Positions 1 through 8,284 are shown, counted from the stretch's first letter. The stretch is DNA of 10,831 bases from Caulobacter sp. (GCA_014378155.1 JACMOF010000239.1:1-10831), one strand, 5' to 3'. Notes: a model not told the origin generated them from the letters alone. Translations and numbers: made by a program.

Positions 1-362
1 GTCTTGAGGCGTTTGGCCCTTGATCGAGGACTTTGCGGCGGACCGCCGGCGCCCGGCCCAGAACTCAACGCGTGCAGGAGTTTGGCTCCAACCGCATCGT
101 CTTTCATGTCGCCCAGACAGGTATGGAGATCGTCGAGCGCCGCGACATAGACGTCATCGGGGGCATGATCGTGAAGACCCTGGAACATCTCGGTATTGTA
201 TCCCAGAGTCTTCAGCCGCCGCCGTAAACGATGGCGCGCGTGCTGGTCGCCTCGCACATCGCGCGACCCGGCCTGGCGAACCTGGGCGTCGGCGAGCAGC
301 GGCTTAAGGCGCCGACAAGCAGCCCCTTCGCAGACTTCGGCTTCAAACATCACGGCGTTCAT
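1..362 (-). CDS. CHAD-domain protein, C-terminal half only (partial at left edge)
   Basis: Reading the minus strand from an ATG at 362 gives about 120 codons that continue past the left edge of the window. Residues 43-60 (RHRLRRRLKTLGYNTEMF) and 79-96 (LHTCLGDMKDDAVGAKLL) match the two best conserved C-terminal segments of the CHAD domain, an alpha-helical fold rich in conserved His and Arg/Lys that binds polyphosphate or other polyanions. A complete CHAD domain has roughly another 100 or more residues before this point. Here the frame closes at a TGA at 453-455, and I see no CHAD-like sequence in the other frames upstream. The gene is therefore either a 5'-truncated remnant or an unusually short version. 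A GTG at 377 is an alternative start; neither start has a convincing ribosome binding site. The tail after residue 100 is rich in Pro, Gly, Ser and Arg. The CHAD identity is fairly sure; that the gene is functional is not. Confidence 0.6.
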   Translation of the reverse strand, partial: MNAVMFEAEVCEGAACRRLKPLLADAQVRQAGSRDVRGDQHARHRLRRRLKTLGYNTEMFQGLHDHAPDDVYVAALDDLHTCLGDMKDDAVGAKLLHALSSGPGAGGPPQSPRSRAKRLK

Positions 363-497
363 GGGCGCGGCGCTCACTTTGACGACGAGAGGACGCCTTG
401 GGGTGCGGGCGCTAGGCGCGACTGAACCCAGGGCGCTTGACCGCCGGCGACCTCAGCCTGGGCTAGTTTGACCCTAGTTGCCAGCGGCCAAGGCGAA

Positions 498-541
498 AGC
501 TTCGGAAACCACCTAGGCGCGGCTGGGTAGTTTCCGAAGCT
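498..541. promoter_or_regulatory. Perfect 12-bp inverted repeat, probable operator
   Basis: AGCTTCGGAAAC at 498-509 is matched exactly by GTTTCCGAAGCT at 530-541, with a 20-bp spacer containing CCTAGG. The element lies in the 278-bp gap between the CHAD gene (minus) and the small DUF883-like gene (plus). It could bind a dimeric regulator acting on both. There is no T-run, so a terminator is unlikely. The right arm belongs to a motif that recurs at 1766-1783 and 8285-8302. Confidence 0.55.
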
Positions 542-640
542 GCGTCGAGGGTGGGCGCGGCCCTAGGCTCGGCCGTCACCTACCCCAACCCATAGCGGTC
601 GCGCGTCCCTCGCGCGGCGGAACCGTCCACGGAGAGAGAC

Positions 641-967
641 ATGATCGCCAAGACCCATACCCACACCGCCGCAGACCTCGCCGAGAGCGGCAAAGACGCC
701 CTGATGACGGTCGGCCATGACCTGCAGCACGCGGCGTCCGCCGTCGAAGACGCCGCGACGAAGGCGACGGTCTGGGGCTCCAAGGCGTTGCGCCGGCAAG
801 CCAAGCGCGTGCGTGGAGCGGCCATGAACGCGCGGAACGAGAACGCGCGGAACGAGATGGCGCGCACCCTGCGCCATCACCCCTATCTCAGCGCGGCGAC
901 TCTGCTCGGCTCGCTAACCGCCTTGGCCGGGATCACGCTGCTGGCCAGGCGGTCCACGTCGCGATGA
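641..967 (+). CDS. Small membrane-anchored protein, ElaB/YqjD/DUF883-like
   Basis: This is a 108-residue protein that starts at ATG 641 behind a GGAGAG ribosome binding site at about 631-636. Residues 1-80 are helical, charged and Ala-rich. A hydrophobic segment at about residues 82-102 ends in a basic tail (RRSTSR). This order of amphipathic helix, single C-terminal membrane segment and basic end is the pattern of the ElaB/YqjD/DUF883 family, which are inner-membrane proteins (ribosome-associated in Escherichia coli) made in stationary phase or stress. I infer the family from this pattern, not from a diagnostic motif. Residues 65-74 carry a short internal repeat (NARNE twice) encoded by a perfect 15-bp tandem duplication. 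The stop codon overlaps the start of the next gene (ATGA at 964-967), so the two are probably translationally coupled. Confidence 0.75.
   Translation: MIAKTHTHTAADLAESGKDALMTVGHDLQHAASAVEDAATKATVWGSKALRRQAKRVRGAAMNARNENARNEMARTLRHHPYLSAATLLGSLTALAGITLLARRSTSR
827..856 (+). repeat. Perfect 15-bp tandem repeat inside the DUF883-like gene
   Basis: AACGCGCGGAACGAG occurs twice back to back (827-841 and 842-856). It encodes NARNE repeated twice and preserves the frame. It probably arose by replication slippage, and copy number could vary between strains. Confidence 0.85.
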
Positions 968-1137
968 GCGCGCCGAAGCCCTCCGAGGACGACACGGGAC
1001 CGGTCGCCTCCCTCGACGCCCCCGCCAACCTCTTGGGCCGCCCCACAGGTCGCCCGAAGGACGAGCCCGAGGCGGCCACAGTTTGGGTCACGGCCAAACC
1101 TGCCAGGACCAGGCCCGGCAAGGCGGAGGCGACATGA
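964..1137 (+). CDS. 57-residue hypothetical protein inside a coupled operon
   Basis: A short reading frame begins at ATG 964 and ends at TGA 1135-1137. It overlaps the stop of the gene before it and the start of the gene after it by the same 4-bp ATGA arrangement. That double overlap is the main reason to call it real. The product is hydrophilic and Pro/Ala/charge-rich (it begins MSAPKPSEDDTGPVA), with no membrane segment, no signal peptide and no domain I recognise; it is probably disordered. The stretch LLGRPTGRPKDE is the only locally distinctive part. Its function is unknown. It may only carry ribosomes from the first to the third gene, or act with the small membrane protein upstream. Confidence 0.55.
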   Translation: MSAPKPSEDDTGPVASLDAPANLLGRPTGRPKDEPEAATVWVTAKPARTRPGKAEAT

Positions 1138-1730
1138 GCCACGCCGTTATCCTGGCCCACCCCAACCCTCGCAGCTTCAACGCGGCGATGGCCAGCGCCT
1201 ATGTCGAGGATCTGAAGGCCATGGGGCAGGAGGTCATCCTGCGAGACCTCTATGCGCTCCGCTTTGATCCCTGCCTGAAGGCCAGCGAAATCCCCGGACC
1301 GAGCGCTTTCACGCCTGAGCCCGACGTGCTGGCCGAGCGCGCGCTCCTGGCCAAGGCCGAGGTCTTCGTCTTCGTCTATCCGTTCTGGTTCAACGCCCCG
1401 CCGGCGATCCTGAAGGGCTATGTAGACCGCGTTTTCAGCATGGGATTTGGTTATGAGCCCGATGTCGGGGGCACGCGTCCGGGTCTGTCGGGCCGACGGC
1501 TTCTGAGCTTTTCATCGTCTGGCGCGCCGGATGCCTGGGTGCGCTCGACCGGGGCGCTGGCCAATCTCCAGACCGTATTCGATCACCACCTGGCCGCAGT
1601 GTGCGGAATGTCGGTCCTGGACCACATCCACTTTGGCGCCATCGTCGCCGATATCACGCCCGAAGCGGTCGGGACTTGCCTGGATCAAGTGCGCGCCACG
1701 GCGCGAGAGCATTTCGCGACCCCGCGTTGA
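1134..1730 (+). CDS. Flavodoxin-fold NAD(P)H:quinone oxidoreductase (KefF/MdaB/NQO1 family)
   Basis: This 198-residue protein belongs to the cytosolic flavoprotein family that reduces quinones by two electrons using NAD(P)H. The N-terminal strand and phosphate loop (AVILAHPNPRSFN, residues 4-16) bind FMN or FAD. The family signature YPFWFNAPPAILKGYVDRVF spans residues 82-101 and is followed by GFGYE at 104-108. The length fits the family. I chose ATG 1134, with a GCGGAGG-type ribosome binding site just upstream, over an in-frame ATG at 1083, because the family N-terminus starts directly at MSHAVILAHP and the 1134 ATG overlaps the preceding stop. It is the last gene of the 641-1730 unit. Its place beside stress-type genes suggests detoxification of quinones or redox defence. 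Related proteins also act as regulatory subunits of potassium efflux systems, but no such channel is present here. Confidence 0.88.
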   Translation: MSHAVILAHPNPRSFNAAMASAYVEDLKAMGQEVILRDLYALRFDPCLKASEIPGPSAFTPEPDVLAERALLAKAEVFVFVYPFWFNAPPAILKGYVDRVFSMGFGYEPDVGGTRPGLSGRRLLSFSSSGAPDAWVRSTGALANLQTVFDHHLAAVCGMSVLDHIHFGAIVADITPEAVGTCLDQVRATAREHFATPR

Positions 1731-1765
1731 CGAATGAGGCCTGAGCCGCCGGCCGAGGTGTCTGC

Positions 1766-1783
1766 GTAGTTTCCGAGCCTGAT
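1766..1783 (+). promoter_or_regulatory. TTTCCGA motif upstream of dnaK
   Basis: GTAGTTTCCGAGCCTGAT here matches GTAATTTCCGAGTCTAAT at 8285-8302 in 15 of 18 positions, and its first 11 bases equal those at 527-537. It lies about 120 bp before the dnaK start. The repeated position in intergenic DNA ahead of plus-strand genes suggests a promoter element or operator. I cannot assign it to a known sigma factor or regulator. Confidence 0.45.
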
Positions 1784-1810
1784 AGGTCAGCCCGCGCGGC
1801 GACTAGGATG

Positions 1811-1824
1811 CCCTTTCAAAAGGG
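1811..1824. promoter_or_regulatory. Short palindrome CCCTTT-CA-AAAGGG in dnaK leader
   Basis: Six-base arms are separated by two bases, about 80 bp upstream of the dnaK start codon. It does not resemble the CIRCE element (long 9-bp arms with a 9-bp gap) or a clear sigma-32 promoter. It could be a small operator or an RNA hairpin in the leader; the short arms also allow chance. Confidence 0.3.
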
Positions 1825-1903
1825 TCCAGCGATCTGCGGGGGCTGAGGCTGCCGACCGCGATTGCCCGACCCAGGTCATCACAACCAGCAAGGCGAACGC
1901 GTC

Positions 1904-3787
<1,884 letters not shown>

Positions 3788-3797
3788 ACCGCCTATC

Positions 3798-3812
3798 CCG
3801 CCTCCTCGGCGG
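3798..3812 (+). terminator. Weak GC hairpin after dnaK
   Basis: CCGCC at 3798-3802 pairs with GGCGG at 3808-3812 around a 5-base loop, 11 bases after the dnaK stop and between convergent genes. There is no U-tract, so it is at best a poor intrinsic terminator. The rest of 3788-3909 shows nothing I recognise. Confidence 0.25.
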
Positions 3813-3909
3813 CGACTTGCGGGGTCGATCTCACTGGCCCGTTCCTCGGCGCGTTTGGGCATTCAGACCGTCCTGGGTTGCCGGGCGTTTTGGCGGCGTT
3901 GACCGGCCG

Positions 3910-4929
3910 TCATCCGGGGCTTTCAATATCAGCGGTGTCGCCGAACCGCGCGCGACGCGAGGCGCGAAACGAGATGTCCGTCTGGGGCTTGATGAACAGC
4001 GCAACCACTTGCGGATAGGCGGCCCTGACCTTCTGCTCCACCGCGATCACTTGGGCTTCGATCTGGGTCGTGCGCATGTCGTCGGCGAATTTCAGGCTCA
4101 GGGCGACCAGGATCTGGTCGGGCGCCAGTTGCACGGTGATCAAGCCATTGGCGCCCGTCACGCCCGGCTCTTCGCCCGCGATCGCCAGGATGGCGCTGGA
4201 CAGCGCAACGTCCGCCCGCTCGCCAATCAGCAGGCTCTTGCTCTCTCGCGCCACCAGCAAGGCGGTCGTCGCCAGGATCAGGCCGATGACGATCGAGGCG
4301 GCGCCGTCGAGCACAGGGGCGTGAAATGCAGTGGCCGCGAAGGTGCCAATGGCCGCCACGACGATCCCCAGGAGGGCGGCGCTGTCCTCGAACAGCACGA
4401 TGAAGGACGGCGGATCCTTGCTGCGCCGAAAGGCCTCGTAATAACCCAGCGGCCCTTTGGCCGCCCTGAACTGGCGGAGCGAGAACAGCCAAGAGGCGCC
4501 GTCGATCACAAGGGCGATGGCCAGCACCAGGTAGTTCACCGCCTGGTTCTGGATCGGTTGCGGATGAAAGATGTGGTCCACGCCCTCGTAGATCGCGACC
4601 ATGGCGCCCAGGGCGAAAACCAGGATGGCGACGACGAAGCTCCAGAAATAGAGCTCGCGGCCATAGCCCAAGGGGTGCTCGATGTCGGCCCGCCGATCCG
4701 ATCTGCGGATGCCGTAGAGTAGCAGGAGCTCGTTTAGCGTGTCGACGAAGGAGTGAACGGCTTCGCTGGTCATGGCTGAACTGCCCGTCCAGGCCGCCGC
4801 GGCGGCCTTGGTCAGGGCGACCAGGAGGTTGGCGGCCAGCGCCGCGTAAAGGACCCCCTTGGGCGAAAGAGGCGTGCGCCAACTGGGCCGCGCCGCCGCT
4901 TGCGACGCGGTGGCCTTCGAGGCCGTCAT
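3910..4929 (-). CDS. Cation diffusion facilitator (CDF) family transporter
   Basis: This is a 339-residue inner-membrane protein of the CDF family, which exports divalent metals such as Zn, Co, Mn or Fe in exchange for protons. About six hydrophobic segments fall near residues 25-47, 52-72, 95-115, 130-150, 178-202 and 208-228, followed by a cytosolic C-terminal domain. Metal-site motifs are HSFVDTLNE (59-67; His59, Asp63, Asn66) and LFEDSAALLG (179-188). The second shows Glu-Asp where the zinc exporter YiiP has His and Asp, and HPLGYGRELYFWSF lies at 85-98. These features place it near the SLC30A9-like branch and leave the metal uncertain. A 20-residue Ala/Thr/Ser-rich N-terminal tail precedes the membrane part. 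Its ATG at 4929 overlaps the stop of the histidine kinase gene (ATGA), so it is probably made together with the kinase. Confidence 0.9.
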   Translation of the reverse strand: MTASKATASQAAARPSWRTPLSPKGVLYAALAANLLVALTKAAAAAWTGSSAMTSEAVHSFVDTLNELLLLYGIRRSDRRADIEHPLGYGRELYFWSFVVAILVFALGAMVAIYEGVDHIFHPQPIQNQAVNYLVLAIALVIDGASWLFSLRQFRAAKGPLGYYEAFRRSKDPPSFIVLFEDSAALLGIVVAAIGTFAATAFHAPVLDGAASIVIGLILATTALLVARESKSLLIGERADVALSSAILAIAGEEPGVTGANGLITVQLAPDQILVALSLKFADDMRTTQIEAQVIAVEQKVRAAYPQVVALFIKPQTDISFRASRRARFGDTADIESPG

Positions 4930-7736
4930 GCCGCAGCGAGCGCCAACCGGGCCAGGGCGGGAAGCGACTTCGCCCCAGTCTTCTTCATGATCGACGCGCG
5001 ATGGTTTTCGACCGTCCGCTGGCTGATGCCCAGGTCAACGGCGATGTTCTTGCTGGGGTGGCCAGCCAGCACCAGATCGAGGATCTCGTGCTGACGCAAG
5101 GTCAGGTTGGCGATCTTTGCGCCCGCGTTGGTGCGCCAAGCCGAGGAGTTGGTCGCATCATGCGCCTGCGCAAGGGCCCGGGACACCGCCGCCAACAGAT
5201 CCAGTCTCGCGATCGGCTTTTCGATGAACTCCGAGGCCCCGGCCTTCATCGCCTGGACAGCAATCGAGACGTCGCTGTGGCCGGTGATCATCATGGTTGG
5301 CAGATGGTGGCCCGCTGCTGTCAGTTGGTGAAGGAGATCCAAGCCGCCCATGCCGGGCAGATAGGCGTCGACCAAGAGGCAGGCTTCGCGTCCCGGTTTG
5401 AAGGCGTGCAGAAAGGCTTCGGCCGTATGGAAGGCTTCCACGGCGATGTTTTCGTCCTCAAGCACACTGCAGATCGCGGCGCGAACGCCGTCGTCGTCGT
5501 CGACGACATAGACAACCGGCGCGTCCACACGGTGTTCGAGCTGCTTGAGAGGTTGGGCCGCCGCCTCCGCGCTCGCCAGGAAACCTTGGATCAATCGGGT
5601 CAGCTCGTGAAGCTTGACGGGCTTGCTAAGGTGGACGCAGCTCTGCTGGGCGATGTCATGTAGCGTTCCAGCGGAAATGTCCCCGGTCAATATGGCGACG
5701 GCGACCTGGCGATGCAGAGCGCTCCGGGCCTGGGTGGCCAGTTCCAACCCGTTCAGCCCCCCCGGCAGGTTGAAGTCCGACAGGACGATGTCTGGCTCGA
5801 TGCCCCGGTGAGCGAGAAGCTCCAACGCTTCAAGTCCATCGACTGCGGCGACCACAGTGTGACCGTCCGCCTCGAGCAGTTGCTGCAGCAACTCGCGAAT
5901 GTCCGGATCGTCATCGACGACTAGGACCGAGCCAACGCGCGGCGGCGACTTGGCCGGATCGACGAAAGCGCCGCGCCCCTCCAGACGACGCGTCGCTCTG
6001 GTTTGCGGCCGGTTGACGTCGATGCAGAACACCGAGCCGCGGTCCGGCCGTGACTGGACCCGTACGGCATGGCCCAGCAAGTCGCCAAGGCGTTTGACTA
6101 TCGAAAGGCCTAGCCCAAGACCGCAGCTCCGCTCGCGGGCGGCGTTGTCGATCTGGTGGTATTCATCGAAAATCGCGCTTAGCTGGCTCTCGGGAATGCC
6201 CATGCCGGAGTCCCAGATTTCGATGCGGACGGTGTCGCGGCTGCGCCGGCAACCAAACAACACCTTGCCCTGCTTGGTATATTTCAGGGCGTTGCCCAGC
6301 ATGTTGCGGATCATCTGTTCCAGCAGGCGCGGGTCGCTATCGACCCAGAGCGTTGAGCGAACCTTGACCAGTTCCAAGCCCTGGGCCTTGGCCTGGTAGG
6401 AGAATTCGGCCTTCAGGCGTTCAAGAATGTCATTGACCGGGAAGACGGCCTTTTCGACCTGAAGGGTGCCAGCCTCGATCTGGTTAATGTCGAGCAAGGT
6501 GTTGAGCATCCCCGCCATGGCGCCTAGGGTTTCGTTCAGGCGCGAAACCAGGCTCTTGGCGCGGTCGGTCTCAACCAGCTTGGCCAGCAGTCCCTGCAGC
6601 AGCGACAGGGCCTGGAGCGGTTGCCTCAGATCGTGGCTGGCGGCGGCCAGGAAGCGCGATTTGGCGCTGTTGGCCGTGTCGGCCAGATGCTTGGCTTCCT
6701 CCAGCGCGCGCGCGACATGCTTGCGCTCGGTGATATCGGTGAAGGTCACGACGACACCTTCGACGCCGCCGTCATGGGCGCGATAGGGCAGGATGCGGCG
6801 CGCGAACCACAACCCCTCCTCCGCCTCGATTTCCTGCTCGATGGGCACTAGCCCGCTGAGCACAACCTTGGCGTCGGCCAGCAAATGGTCGTCCTCGGTG
6901 TGCGACCTCAGGTCGGCCAGCGGGCGGCCAACGTCGCCCGGCAGGACGTTGAACAGCAGCTTGGTGGCCGGCGTGAAGAAGCGGATTCGCAAGTCGCGAT
7001 CCAGGAACAGCGTGGCCAAGTCGGTGCTGTAGAGAACGTTCTGCAGGTCATCCATGATCGTCCGCTGGCGCTCCAGGGTCTCCTGGAGCTGACTGTTGAG
7101 CGCCGTCAGTTCCTCGTTCAGCGACTGCAACTCCTCCTTGGAGGTCAGCAGTTCCTCATTGGTCGATTGGAACTCCTCGCTGACCAACAGGGCATTCTCA
7201 TTTATTGTCCTTTGCTCCTCGCTGGACAGCTCCAGGTCCAGGAGCGCGCCGCGCAGCTCGGTCTTTGTGGCCTCGAGTTCGCGTTCCAACTCCGCTTCGC
7301 GACCGCTATCAGCCAGCCCGATAGCCCGAGCGGGCGTTGCCGCCTCCCCTGGCTTTTCGATGAAGCAAATCAGGAACAGGGTGTCCTCGCCGTGCCGGAT
7401 CGGCAGCACCTCTAGCCTGAAACGCTGCGTGTGACCGTCTTGCTCGATGTGTCCACCATCCAGGCCGACCCGGGCGTTCTCCAGACCCGCCTTGCGGATC
7501 GCCGAGCGCAGCTTCACTCGAATGCTCGTGCGGACCATGGCCATAAGGTCCTGGGTCGGGTGACCGACGGGAACGTTCAGATAGGAGTCGATCGCGCCGG
7601 TCAGATAGAGGCACTCGTGCTTGCTGGTTACCAAGACTGCGGCCGGCATGAAGTTGGCCAGCAGTTGCTCTTTGCAAAGCTGCGCGAGCTCGGCTTGTCG
7701 GGAGGGCGCAGCCGACGCTGTTATGTGAGTCTTCAT
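4926..7736 (-). CDS. Soluble PAS hybrid histidine kinase with two receiver domains and a LuxR-type DNA-binding domain
   Basis: This 936-residue protein has no membrane segment or signal peptide. Residues about 17-130 resemble the PAS-like segment that follows CheR in CheB-CheR fusion proteins. A long coiled coil (about 146-235, with repeated NEEL/KEEL units) leads to a PAS domain (236-339). HisKA has its phosphorylatable His368 (SHDLRQPL), and the ATPase domain has N478/N482, DSGMGI (509-514) and GLGLGLSIV (539-547). Receiver 1 (603-720) carries Asp608/609, phosphoacceptor Asp654, Thr684 and Lys705. Receiver 2 (741-858) carries Asp746/747, Asp790, Thr818 and Lys840. The end (876-930, recognition region SQRTVENHRASIMKKTG) is a FixJ/NarL-type helix-turn-helix. 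All catalytic residues are present. Kinase, receivers and DNA-binding output are in one chain, so it should sense a cytosolic signal and regulate genes directly. The start at 7736 has AGGA upstream (7742-7745) and overlaps the preceding stop. Confidence 0.93.
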   Translation of the reverse strand: MKTHITASAAPSRQAELAQLCKEQLLANFMPAAVLVTSKHECLYLTGAIDSYLNVPVGHPTQDLMAMVRTSIRVKLRSAIRKAGLENARVGLDGGHIEQDGHTQRFRLEVLPIRHGEDTLFLICFIEKPGEAATPARAIGLADSGREAELERELEATKTELRGALLDLELSSEEQRTINENALLVSEEFQSTNEELLTSKEELQSLNEELTALNSQLQETLERQRTIMDDLQNVLYSTDLATLFLDRDLRIRFFTPATKLLFNVLPGDVGRPLADLRSHTEDDHLLADAKVVLSGLVPIEQEIEAEEGLWFARRILPYRAHDGGVEGVVVTFTDITERKHVARALEEAKHLADTANSAKSRFLAAASHDLRQPLQALSLLQGLLAKLVETDRAKSLVSRLNETLGAMAGMLNTLLDINQIEAGTLQVEKAVFPVNDILERLKAEFSYQAKAQGLELVKVRSTLWVDSDPRLLEQMIRNMLGNALKYTKQGKVLFGCRRSRDTVRIEIWDSGMGIPESQLSAIFDEYHQIDNAARERSCGLGLGLSIVKRLGDLLGHAVRVQSRPDRGSVFCIDVNRPQTRATRRLEGRGAFVDPAKSPPRVGSVLVVDDDPDIRELLQQLLEADGHTVVAAVDGLEALELLAHRGIEPDIVLSDFNLPGGLNGLELATQARSALHRQVAVAILTGDISAGTLHDIAQQSCVHLSKPVKLHELTRLIQGFLASAEAAAQPLKQLEHRVDAPVVYVVDDDDGVRAAICSVLEDENIAVEAFHTAEAFLHAFKPGREACLLVDAYLPGMGGLDLLHQLTAAGHHLPTMMITGHSDVSIAVQAMKAGASEFIEKPIARLDLLAAVSRALAQAHDATNSSAWRTNAGAKIANLTLRQHEILDLVLAGHPSKNIAVDLGISQRTVENHRASIMKKTGAKSLPALARLALAAA

Positions 7737-8116
7737 GAAGGTCCTGTCAGCGCCCTGGACATGACGCCTAGATCGCCCGGACGCGCCACGCCGACCTGTC
7801 GATAAAGTCGCTCGCTAAACTGCCCCTTGGCGTAGCCGGCCGTCTCGGCCTTGCCGAGCAGCAGGACGCCGTCGGCCCGAAGCCCGAAATGGAACAGCGA
7901 GATCGCCTTGGCCGGGGCATTGGCGCCCAGATTGAGGTGCTGGACGAGGGCGAGCGCCATGCCGGTCTCAGCCGGCAGCGCCTTCAACAGAACGGGAAAC
8001 GCGTCCAGACCGTCGGTTGGGATCCCAACGGCCGCCACCACCAGAGGTTTATGGCGTGGCGTCGAGGTTCGCGGCTGATTGGCTGCGGTCGGTTTGGGGC
8101 GGCGACCGGGCATCAT
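7733..8116 (-). CDS. CheB-CheR fusion remnant with large internal deletion
   Basis: This 127-residue frame joins two distant pieces of the chemotaxis-type CheB-CheR fusion. Residues about 24-66 match the start of the CheB methylesterase domain, including LVQHL (58-62), whose His is catalytic in CheB. Residues about 70-112 match the end of the CheR methyltransferase domain (LFHFGLRADGVLLLGKAETAG, split over 74-94, then LYRQVG). The several hundred residues normally between them are missing: most of CheB and nearly all SAM-binding parts of CheR. The catalytic Ser segment GASAGG reads GIPTDG, so the nucleophile is gone. It cannot be an active methylesterase or methyltransferase. The junction keeps the frame, and the gene still ends in an ATGA overlap with the kinase, suggesting selection for coupling or for a small binding role. 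The start is ATG 8116 (a second ATG follows at 8113), with only a weak ribosome binding site. Confidence 0.72.
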   Translation of the reverse strand: MMPGRRPKPTAANQPRTSTPRHKPLVVAAVGIPTDGLDAFPVLLKALPAETGMALALVQHLNLGANAPAKAISLFHFGLRADGVLLLGKAETAGYAKGQFSERLYRQVGVARPGDLGVMSRALTGPS

Positions 8117-8188
8117 GTGTCTCTGGAGGTTGCGAGTTCCGATTGGACACGCCCAGACCGTAGCGCACAGCGTTGCGATAGAGTTGCG

Positions 8189-8215
8189 TCAAATCAACGC
8201 CGCGCCCTGATTTGA
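8189..8215. promoter_or_regulatory. Dyad TCAAATCA / TGATTTGA between divergent units
   Basis: Two perfect 8-bp arms (8189-8196 and 8208-8215) are separated by 11 bp. They lie about 73 bp upstream of the CheB-CheR remnant and 136 bp upstream of the exported peptide gene. The layout suits an operator for the divergent transcription units, possibly autoregulation by the LuxR-type domain of the kinase. It is not an FNR/FixK box (TTGAT-N4-ATCAA). The rest of the 8117-8350 gap holds GTTGCG repeats (8172, 8183) and the motif listed at 8285. Confidence 0.4.
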
Positions 8216-8284
8216 GTGAGATGCGCGAAGACTTTCACGCCCAAAGTTTTCCCGGACGCATGATTGGATCGAAAACTGGCGTGA

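Noticed and set aside
1..307. Plus-strand frames of 64-95 codons at the left edge
   Set aside because: The minus strand carries CHAD motifs over the same bases; the plus frames are Arg/Pro-rich shadows.
498..541. Inverted repeat as a rho-independent terminator
   Set aside because: It has a 20-base loop, an AT/GC-mixed stem and no T-run, and it lies between divergent gene starts, where a terminator is not needed.
619..640. GGAACC at 619-624 as a general stress (EcfG) -35 element for the DUF883-like gene
   Set aside because: It lies only 16 bases before the start codon, so the -10 and transcription start would fall inside the gene. No CGTT follows at the right distance.
3817..4722. Open frame of 301 codons on the plus strand opposite the CDF transporter
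   Set aside because: The CDF frame on the other strand has clear metal-site motifs and membrane segments; this one is rich in Arg, Gly, Asp and His without structure.
5001..5663. Plus-strand open frame of 220 codons opposite the kinase
   Set aside because: It lies over the two receivers and the HTH, whose motifs are unmistakable on the minus strand.
7733..8116. Active CheB methylesterase
   Set aside because: The catalytic Ser is replaced, the catalytic Asp region is deleted, and there is no chemotaxis receptor gene nearby.
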